From: Aralia elata
Lineage: Eukaryota; Streptophyta; Magnoliopsida; Apiales; Araliaceae
Reading direction: 5' to 3'
Length of the DNA stretch: 64,000 bases
NCBI GenBank assembly: GCA_034770075.1
Contig: CM068383.1
Location: 38,273,222-38,337,221, forward strand
The first letter of the stretch is position 1, and each line of letters opens with the position of its first letter. This document shows positions 55,472-64,000 of the stretch, piece by piece. The position numbers and the translations under genes were made by a program. The notes under the pieces are model-generated. The model did not search any database. It had not been told where the DNA came from and worked only from the letters and a program-made list of their open reading frames with translations.

Positions 55472-58400
55472 TCACTCAAAAAGATGCAGGTAGTTCTTCC
55501 TCATCTTCTCTTCTAGTTCCCACGTAGCTTCTTCAGCTGTGTGGTTCCTCCAAAGGACTTTGACCGAATGAATGACCTTGTTTCTTAACGTTTGCTCTTT
55601 CCTATCCAATATCTGGACAGGAATCTCTTCATATGACAAGTCTCGCTCAACTTGAATCGGTTCATAGGATATCACATGCTTGTAGTCGGGCTTATACGGT
55701 CGTAATACAGAAACGTGGAACACATTATGAATGTGCTCAAGTTCAGGAGGTAGAGCTACCTCGTATGCTACTTCACCTACCCTCTTTAAAACTTCAAAAG
55801 GTCCTACGAACCTGGGACTCAATTTCCCCTTCTTTCCAAATCTGAACTTCCCTTTTCAGGGAGATACCTTCAAAAATACAAAGCTGCCAACTTTAAAGTC
55901 TCGCTTCTGACGATGTAAATCGGCATATTTCTTCTGTCGGTCCTGAGCCGCTACTAATCGAGCTCTTATTACATTGATAACATCCACAGTCTGCTGCACC
56001 AATTCAGATCCCAACAATCTTCGCTCACCGACTTCATCCCAACATAGAGGTGTCCGACACTTTCTCCCATATAATGCTTCATATGGAGGTATGCCAATAC
56101 TTGCATGATAACTGTTATTATAGGCAAACTCCACCAATAATAGGTGATCATCCCAACTGCCTTTAAAATCCACCACATATGCTCTAAGCATGTCTTCTAG
56201 CATTTGAATTGTTCGTTCGCTTTGCCCATCCGTTTGAGGATGATACGGCGTACTTAACTTTAATTGAGTCTCCAACCTTTCTTGTAAACCTCTTCCAAAA
56301 ATTCGACGTGAAACGCGGATCTCTGTCAGATACAATAGATACCGGTACTCCATGTCGTGACACAATCTCTTTCACATATAACTTTGCTAGCTGCTCTAAA
56401 TTGTACCTTATCTTGATCGGTAGGAAATGTGCAGATTTAGTTAAACGATCCACGATCACCCAGATCGCGTCATAACCCTTCTGAGTTGGTGGAAGCCCAG
56501 TCACAAAATCCATCGTGATATGCTCCCACTTCCACTCCGGAATCTCCAGTGGTTGTAGTAGTCCACCGAGTTTCTGGTGTTCTGCTTTTACCCTCTGACA
56601 TGTCAAACACCGTCCAACACATTCCGCGACCTCCCTCTTTATGTTCGGCCACCAGAAGTGCTGACGCAAATCCTGATACATCTTGGTACTACCGGGTGTA
56701 TCGAATACTTTGTAGAATGAGCTTCTTGCAGAATCTCTTTTCTCAACTCCGGAACCATAGGTATCCAGATCCTCCCTTCAAACCTTAGCAATCCTGTGCT
56801 ATCAGTTTTGTACTTTAATTCCTCTCCATCTAAGATTCGCTTCCTTATGGCAACACATTCATAATCCTTCTCTTGAGCCTCCTTTATGTTGTCTAATAAA
56901 GTTGGACTCACCTCCACTGTGAACAGTTTCTCATCTGCATTTGTCGGATACTTGACTTCCAATTCTAGTTTTTCCATCTCCTTGATCAGTCCCTCTTGAG
57001 TTATCAACATCGTCAACTTATTTCTGCCCTTCCTACTTAGAGCATCGGCTACTACATTGGCCTTACTGGGATGGTATAGAATCTCACAATCGTAGTCCTT
57101 GATCAACTCCAACCATCGCCTCTGCCTCATGTTTAGTTCCTTTTAAGTGAAGATATACTTCAGACTTTTGTGGTCTGTGTATATCTCACACTTCTCTCCA
57201 TACAGATATTGCCTCTAAATCTTCAGAGCAAACACCACTGCCGCTAGTTCTAGGTCATGAGTCAGATATCCCTTCTCATAGTCTTTCAATTGTCGTGACG
57301 CATACACAATGACCTTCCCATGCTGCATTACTATGCACCCAAGGCCTTTGTGTGACGCATCACTATATACCACAAATCCCCCTGTATCATTTGGCAATGA
57401 TAACACAGGTGCTTCACTAAGTTTCTTCTTCAACTCCAAGAAACTCTCTTTGCACTTATCCGTCCACTGAAACTTCACAGTCTTCCTTGTCAAATTTGTT
57501 AACGGCGTCGCTATCTTCGAAACATTATGAATAAATCTCCTATAGTAACCCGCTAATCCCAAGAAACTTCGAACTTCTGTCGGCGTCTTTGGCTGCTCCC
57601 AGTTTATTACCGCTTCTACCTTGGTAGGATCCACTGATACACCATCCTTGTCAATTACGTGCCCTAAAAACTGCACCTTTTGTAGCCAAAATTCACACTT
57701 AGAAAACTTTGCATATAGCTTCTCCCTTCTCAGCGTTTCTAGGGCTATCCTCAAATGCTTGATGTATTCCTCCTCCGTCTTTGAGTAGACTAGGATGTCA
57801 TCTATGAAAACTACCACAAATTTATCTAGGTATTGCTTGAACACTCTATTCATCATGTCCATAAATACTGCTGGTGCGTTTATCAGCCCAAACGACATCA
57901 CCAAAAACTCAAAGTGTCCATATCGAGTTCTGAATGTTATCTTCGGTATGTCCTCATTTCTCACCTTCAGTTGGTGATACCCCGTCCTCAAATCAATCTT
58001 TGAAAAGTACTTCGTTCCCTTCAGTTGATCGAAATGATCGTCTACCCTGGGCAATGGGTACTTATTCTTAATCGTGACTTTATTTAACTCTCGATAGTCG
58101 ATATAAAGCCTTAGCGATCCGTCTTTCTTCTTTACAAATAGCACTGGTGCTCCTCATGGAGATACACTCAGACCAATATACCCTTTATCTAGTAACTCCT
58201 GCAGTTGAACCATTAATTCTTTCATCTCCACAGGTGCCATTCTGTATGGTGCCTTCGAGATCGATGCGGTTCCCTGTACCAAATCAATTACAAATTCTAC
58301 TTCTCTATCCGGCGGTAAACCTGGTAGATCTTCTGGGAAAACATCTGGGAATTCCCTTACTATAGGTATCTGACCCAGTTCACTCCCTACTCTTTGAGTA

Positions 58401-59983
58401 TCAACCACGTGAGCCAAATAACCTATGCAACCTTTTCTAAGCAATCTCCTTGCTTGCATCATCGTCAGACAACAAGATTGTCTCGGCGATTTACTACCGT
58501 AGAATATAACCTTCGACTTATTCGGAGTCTTCAGGTGTACGCACTTCTTCTAGCAGTCAATAATAGCTCCATGATTAGACAACCAATCCATTCCAAGAAT
58601 TACATCGAACTCTTCCAACCGAATCGGTATCAAATTCACGTCAAACTCAAACCCTCTCAAATTGGCACAACAATTCTTATGAATGTAATCTACGGGGATA
58701 ATTTCTTTATTAGCTACTTCCACATTTATGGGGTTCTCTAGTTTTTCACGAGGTAAGCCTAACCATTTAGCAAAATCTTCCGAAACAAACAAATAGGTAG
58801 CACCCGAATCAAATAATACATATGCACTGATATTATTAATTAAAATAATACCTGACACCACGTCCTTTGATTCCATCGCATCCTGCACGGTCATGTTGAA
58901 GGTGCGTGCTACTGGTCAATTCTGTTGTGCTGGTCCTCTGATAGTTAGCTTACTATTGTTCCCTTGGTTAGCACTGCCTGCATCACTCTTCCTCTTTGAG
59001 TAATCCTTCTTCTGATGATCTGAAGCGCCACAAGAAAAATAACTTCTTGCCTTTGCCTTTGGGCATTGTGGGGCAATGTGCCTCGGTTGGCCACAGTTGA
59101 AACAAATTCCTTTTCCTTTCATGCATTCTCCAAAGTTATTCCTTCCACATTTCTTGCATTTATTGCCCTTCTTTGCATCCCCTCCAAATTTGCTTCCTGA
59201 CATCTGACTATCGTCCCATTTTCTCTTATTTAGGTTACTTCCCCCACTGCTACCTTCCTTATGACCATCATAGCTCTTCTTCTTTTTCTAATCTTGGTTG
59301 TGCTTTGTCAAATCTTCATTTCCTCCCTCAGCAATGATTTCTTTCTCCAGTAATGTAGAAAATGTGTTGATCTGCAAAGCCGCAACCTTACTATATACCC
59401 AGGGCTTTAACCCTTGTTCAAATCTCTTCGCTCGCCTAGCTTCGGTGTCCACCTGATGTGGAGAAAACCTAGCTAACTCGTTGAATTTTGCGGCATACTC
59501 CGCAACTGACATGCCTCCTTGCTTTAGTTCCAAGAACTTTATTTCCATACTTGCCTGCGTACTTGCTGGAAAGTAATTTTCAAAGAACAGCTCCTTGAAA
59601 CGAGCCCATGCAATCGTGCCTTCCCCAGCTCGACCTTTATTTGCCTTCCACCATTAATTTGCTTCACCTTTCATCATGAAAATGGCAAACGACGTTTTTT
59701 GTTCTTTGGCCACTCGTGTGACCTCGAAAACTTTCTCTATTTCTTCCACCCATGTCTGGGCTTCAATCGGATCCGTAGTCCCGTGAAACTCTGGCGGTCC
59801 TACTAATTTGAAGTCCTTAAAGTTTGACATATGACATCCTGGCTAATCGACCGCAGCGGCTAGCCTGACCTGCATCGCTTCTGCTAATAAGTTCACAAAA
59901 GTCCTCATAGAGTCTGCCTGACCCTCCTCATAATTCACCGACTCTTCCACCCTTGTGTATCGGGGTTGTCTTCTCGGCGGTAT
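55472..59983 (-). pseudogene. T3 gag-pol, heavily mutated
   Basis: The gag start codon is ATA at 59983 (IPPRR where T1 and T2 have MPPR). Main-frame stops: 59843, 59654, 59288, 58916, 58550, 58154, 57215 and 57143 (low coordinates). One frameshift near 56695, in the integrase zinc-finger region, and a second near 56295 return the frame to phase. Recognisable in order: gag (LKQGGMSVAEYAAKFNELAR), zinc knuckles (CKKCGRNNFGEC lacking His, CFNCGQPRHIAPQC), protease with VLFDSGATYLF, RT with FIDD, RNase H with SDASHKG, integrase with MDFVTG, VSDRD and TDGQSERTIQ, and the chromodomain-like tail (KVLWRNHTAEEATWELEE). Several stops stand where T1/T2 have Trp or Gln, matching C-to-T decay of methylated DNA. 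Confidence 0.87.
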
Positions 59984-60270
59984 TGTCTGTTTAATAGAAA
60001 ACACTTAACGTTATAATCCCGTCACACCTTGTACGCATCTATTCTAGAGCGACAATAAAGCAATACACGTAACACAACATTTATACTCATGTGCTAATAG
60101 TTAAAACACCACAGATGATTACTCTACAGCATACCGCTATGAATGACAGCATCCATCCCTTCACACCACAAAAAGGTGGGGATTTACTACTAACAACCAC
60201 CCCGAACATATACTACGGTTAAGGTTTACAAACACATATCACATACTGATAGGCACACAAACAAAATAGT
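59984..60270 (-). other. T3 spacer between accessory remnant and gag
   Basis: Untranslated leader, no gene seen. Confidence 0.45.
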
Positions 60271-60615
60271 CTAACCAAGTATACTACGCTCCGCAGCGCT
60301 AACATACTCCACCTGCCCTAACTGGGTCATCAACTCTCGACTCAAGGTGAGATGAGTTTGTCCCTTCTCAACTAGATGATGGTACACACCATCCATCCAC
60401 CTACTACTCGCCATGCTAAATGCATAGCCAATTCCATTCATCCTTCTCTAACCGGGTTCGTCGAGCCTCCACCTCTACCTGTAGACTCGCTCCTCATTGC
60501 TCCGACTGCTCTAGTCTACTACTCCACTCAACATCTCTCGCCAAGAGGTGATGTAAGAGGGTACTCAACTAAATAGGAGCTCACTGCCCCAACTCGACTG
60601 GCTAAACTCAGGCAT
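60271..60615 (-). pseudogene. T3 accessory ORF remnant
   Basis: ATG at 60615 (MPEFSQSSW) follows GGTTGTAG, the acceptor-like context seen in T1 and T2. Stops and frame changes follow, but heptad-like pieces remain (LQVEVEARRTRLEKDEW near 60485-60435, then HLVEKGQTHLTLSRELMTQL near 60375-60315). It ends ILG-stop at 60271, as the T1 copy ends VLG-stop. Shorter than T1/T2, so internally deleted. Confidence 0.5.
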
Positions 60616-60859
60616 CCTACAACCACAACAAAGACATCATAGACAATCAACATAGATAGTACCATAACAAAATATATTCATTGATGGGATGAATTTATAT
60701 TTCATTATGTACAAACTCGGCTTGATGAATTTCTATAATTCACCTCCGAACACAACTCGACTCAATGGATCTCCTCGACCCATCACCTAGCGCACTATAT
60801 ACGAGTTTAATACTAAGGTTATAACCTAGGTTTTCCATTCCTAAAGTTTATAACATAAA
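60616..60859 (-). other. T3 leader
   Basis: Leader between primer site and accessory remnant. No gene. Confidence 0.45.
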
Positions 60860-60871
60860 GCTCTGATACCA
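60860..60871 (-). other. Primer binding site of T3 (initiator Met tRNA type)
   Basis: Minus strand TGGTATCAGAGC; the LTR start TGT follows at 60875-60877. Confidence 0.88.
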
Positions 60872-60877
60872 ACCTGT

Positions 60878-62692
60878 TGTTAGGTTTGTATATAACGGAA
60901 GCATGCAATCAAATTACACAAATAGGGCAGAAGCGTGATAAAACGGATTTTAAAATTTTCATACAAACCATCACAATGATCTATCCTTGTGTTCAATTAT
61001 CAATTAAACGAAAGAGAAATAGAATGAGAATTATACCCTCGTAGATCAAAGCTTCCTCGGGTACAAGTTCAACTCCTAGTCCTTCGTGTTCTCCTCGAAT
61101 TCCACCGATGAGATTCCTTCCTTTGATCAACGTTAGCCACCCAAGTGTTTGGCCTCTAGAGGTGATCCACCAAGGAAGAATAGATATTCAAGAAGTTGGG
61201 TATAGGCAAAACCCTAGTTTCTATCTCTATAGAAATTGCAAGTACTCTCCACAATCTAATGCAAGAGTGAGTAACCCTAATCTATGATAAGACTCCTCTT
61301 ATTTATAGATGTAGGAATAACCCTTCCCTAAACTATTTAGGCTTAGGGTTTTTATTATAATTAAACTCCTTTAATTAATTATGCTCCTAATACAATTAGG
61401 AATTCATGGGAGAGTACTTCTATTAATTAATTCACAATCCCTATTAGGAATTAAATAATAGTAATAATAATAATAATAATAAGACTCCTCTTATTAATTT
61501 ATATTTAATATTTCCAAAATATTAAATAATAAATATTAAGTTATTTTATTCTATCTCCATAGATTAAATTAAATACACTTAACTTATTATTATAATTATG
61601 CCATTTACTTCTTAAATAAATATTTTCCTTTTGTGGTGTGACCATTTAGGTTCTCCATATTAAACCGGTTGTGAATAAATCAATTAGAACAATTCTAATT
61701 TTATTTAAATAAATAAATTAAACTATTTAATTTATTTAAATAAATAATATTTATTCTACAATAAGGGTAAGTCCCCTTAGTGATTAACGACTTTTCAGAT
61801 AATATAGATTTCAACATTAATCACAAAAGAACCTTTCAGTGAATAATTACCGTACAATTCAATCCTTCTACCATACAATGTCCTAATTAAATATAAGACA
61901 TGGATTTACTGTCAAGTCTTATTTTATTTAATTATATGTATTTCGATTCCCAAATACACAACTCTAAATAATACAAATTAGAAACTCTTTTCTAATTTCA
62001 TTCTGCCTTGGCCAAGAACTACTGAGTTGTCATTTATCGAATCACATAGGACATTCACATCTTTTACTAGACGAGGTAGATTCTTTGTTGATCATTCATC
62101 TATCTTCATGTACAACTTATTATACCCAATCATACCCTTTGATATACCCTAAAGGTTTTAAGGGACATGTCAAAGTATAACTCATCATACACAAGATACT
62201 ATGATGATCTCAAGTCCAAGGATCACTTGTACTACTATTACTAGAGGAATTCCTATTGACAGGCGAGTAAAACTCCATTAGGTATTCCTTAGTGAGCCAT
62301 GTTCAGTGAACTTATTCTCCAATAAGCATCTACATACTTTCTCTAGTGTGTCCACACAAATGATTATGAGATCAATCATCCTCTTCTTAAGAGCAAGCAA
62401 CGTATGTACTAATCTATCTGGATTCACTAATCCCTTTTTAGTAATCCAACAATTAGGAACAATTTTAGTTTGTGAGCTATCTAGAATTTAGATCTCATTA
62501 GCATGATTACCATTATGATTCTAAAAGCATTGCTCAAAACTATGGGTTTATCACATTTAATAAAACAACACTATATAGATAATATACAATGCCTTTTAAG
62601 AAAATCATTTCTTTTATTAATAAATGAATAAGATTACAAAGTATATGCTACATCATATCAAATATGATTGGCTTGTGTGCATACTACTTTCA
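60878..62692 (-). repeat. 3' LTR of the copia element (1815 bp)
   Basis: Plus orientation TGTTAGGTTTG ... CTTTCA. A (TAA)n microsatellite is at 61462-61482. Its inner 1.1 kb matches 51056-52077. Confidence 0.85.
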
Positions 62693-62705
62693 ATCTCCCA
62701 CTTGC
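62693..62705 (-). other. Polypurine tract of the copia element
   Basis: Minus strand GCAAGTGGGAGAT directly before the LTR start TGAAAG. Confidence 0.8.
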
Positions 62706-62706
62706 A

Positions 62707-64000
62707 CTAAAGCCAATCGCCTTGGTATCTAATACCCATCTTCTCTAAGTGACGATCAAACTGTTGTTGTGTTAAAGCTTTAGTAAATAGATCTGCAATG
62801 TTGTCTTGAGAGTCCACACGCTCCAGGGTGACATCTCCTCTTTCAATGATCTCTCTAATCAAATGAAACCGCCGCAACACGTGTTTGGATTTCTGATGAG
62901 ACCTGGGTTCCTTAGCCTGCGCAACAGCTCCGTTGTTGTCACAGAATAAAGGTACGGCTCCTCTAATGCTAGGAACCACTCCAAGTTCAGCTATGAACTT
63001 CTTCATCTAAACAACTTCCTTTGCAGCTTTACTTGCAGCTATGTACTCTGCCTCTGTCACTGAATCAGCAACTGTTTACTGCTAGGAACTCTTCCAACTC
63101 ACCGCGCCACCGTTTAAGTTAAACACATACCCTGAAACGGATTTGCTGTCATCTTGGTCCATTTGAAAACTTGAGTCTGTATAGCCCTCTAGTTTCAATT
63201 CAGACCCACCGTAGACAAGAAATACATCCTTAGTTCTTCCCAAGTACTTTAGGATGTTTTTTACTGCCTTCCAGTGCTCTTCTCCTGGATTCGACTGATA
63301 TCTGCTTGTTACACTAAGTGCATGAGCGACATCTGGTCTAGTACATATCATACCGTACATGATAGATCCTATTGCGGAAGCATAAGGAATCTTACTCATA
63401 CGGTTTCTCTCCTTAGGTGTCTTTGGGGCCTATTTCTTGGAGAGATGTATTTCATGGCTCATCGGCATGAGACCTCTCTTGGAATCTTTCATGCTAAACT
63501 TCATTAGCATCGAGTCAATGTACTTTCCTTGGGTCAAGCCTAGCATCCTTTTAGATCTATCTCTATAGATCTTTATCCCCAAAATATAGGATGCCTCACC
63601 CAAGTCCTTCATGGAGAAGTGTTTAGATAACCAAATTTTGATCGACTGTAGCATAAGAACATCATTCCCTATCAGTAATATATCATCAACATATAATACA
63701 AAGAATGAAACAGCGCTCCCACTAACCTTCTTGTACACACAAGGTTCATCCTCATTTTTGATAAAATCAAACCTTTTGATTATCTCATCAAAACGGATGT
63801 TCCATCTTCGAGAAGCTTGCTTCAATCCATAAATGGATCGTTGTAGCTTAAAGACTTGGTTTGTTCCAACCGTTGAAATAAAACCCTCTGGCTGTATCAT
63901 ATATACATTCTCCTCAAGCTCTCCATTGAGGAAGGCCGTTTTCACGTCCATTTGCCAGATCTCGTAGTCATAATAAGCTGCAATTGCAAGCAAAATCTGA
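62707..64000 (-). pseudogene. Copia pol: RT and RNase H, with stops, continuing beyond the window
   Basis: One minus-strand frame runs from the window edge to the stop at 62707-62709. RT motifs: WQMDVKTAFLNGELEENVYM, GLKQASRRWN and the catalytic LYVDDILLIGND. RNase H: GYTDSSFQ, SVSGYVF, EAEYIAAS, KHVLRRFHLIREIIE, DNIADLFTKALT. Stops at 63430-63432, 63082-63084, 63076-63078 and 63007-63009 break it without frameshifts. RT before RNase H at the 3' end defines Ty1/copia; integrase and gag should lie to the right. Lineage not assigned. Confidence 0.88.

Larger units (their letters stand above)
52989..60877 (-). mobile_element. Tekay-like Ty3/gypsy retrotransposon T3, degenerate
   Basis: 3' LTR (52989-55406), polypurine tract, hairpin, gag-pol pseudogene, accessory ORF remnant and primer site follow in the minus-strand order of T1 and T2. 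Only three bases (TGT, 60875-60877) of the 5' LTR remain before a copia element begins; the rest must lie beyond it. T3 is inserted in an older copia at 52988. It is the most decayed Tekay copy here: eight stops, two frameshifts and a lost start codon. Confidence 0.87.
60878..64000 (-). mobile_element. Ty1/copia retrotransposon inserted in T3 5' LTR (right end outside)
   Basis: A minus-strand 3' LTR (60878-62692), polypurine tract and RT-RNase H frame run to the window edge. It starts directly after AACCTGT, that is after the first three bases of the T3 5' LTR. The expected 5-bp duplication is CCTGT (60873-60877); its partner is outside. Confidence 0.87.

Noticed and set aside
60376..60576. 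66-codon plus-strand frame
   Set aside because: Antisense to the T3 accessory remnant.
1..64000. CRISPR arrays, operons, prophage or bacterial systems
   Set aside because: Repeats are LTR-, minisatellite- or MITE-type, and all gene content is plant-like; no spacer-repeat pattern seen.

Overview
The window looks like repeat-rich nuclear DNA of a flowering plant, most likely a eudicot; I cannot name the species. Evidence: long-LTR Ty3/gypsy and Ty1/copia elements nested in each other, plant tRNA primer sites, MITE-like inverted repeats, AT-rich spacers, and one spliced host gene for a trihelix transcription factor. I found no rRNA gene, tRNA gene or CRISPR array.

Layout. 1-12213: minus-strand Tekay/Del-like Ty3/gypsy element (T1) whose left end lies outside the window. 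12214-12598 and 28023-30721: two pieces of one minus-strand, Athila-like, pol-less element (A). 12604-28022: a complete minus-strand Tekay-like element (T2, TSD TGAGG) that splits A; it carries a solo LTR of the T1 family (18732-22380, TSD CAACC) inside gag-pol. 30722-31765: plus-strand Athila-like LTR remnant. 31766-38722: low-copy island with three inverted-repeat elements and the trihelix gene (34967-36823, minus, two exons). 38723-42010: plus-strand Tat-like gypsy remnant. 42184-48440: plus-strand, pol-less Athila-like element (B). 48441-49116: orphan Tekay-type gag fragment. 49120-51055: 3' end of a minus-strand Athila-like element (C). 51056-52988: old copia remnant. 52989-60877: degenerate minus-strand Tekay-like element (T3) inserted in that copia. 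60878-64000: another copia of the same family, inserted 3 bp into the 5' LTR of T3.

How the parts work together. T1, T2 and T3 share one plan: LTR, initiator-Met-type primer site, a coiled-coil accessory ORF upstream of gag, a single gag-PR-RT-RNase H-INT frame with a chromodomain-like tail, a small hairpin, then the polypurine tract. Only T2 is close to intact. A and B have gag-like frames but no RT or INT and would need enzymes from an autonomous relative.

Most interesting signals: (1) the accessory coiled-coil ORF conserved in three diverged Tekay elements, each starting at a splice-acceptor-like YAG|GATG; (2) a likely intron in the LTR with a GC-AG or GT-AG pair at the same place in every LTR family; (3) covarying RNA hairpins next to the polypurine tract (Tekay) and after the gag-like frame (Athila-like); (4) several iterated palindromic motifs in LTRs and 3' UTRs.
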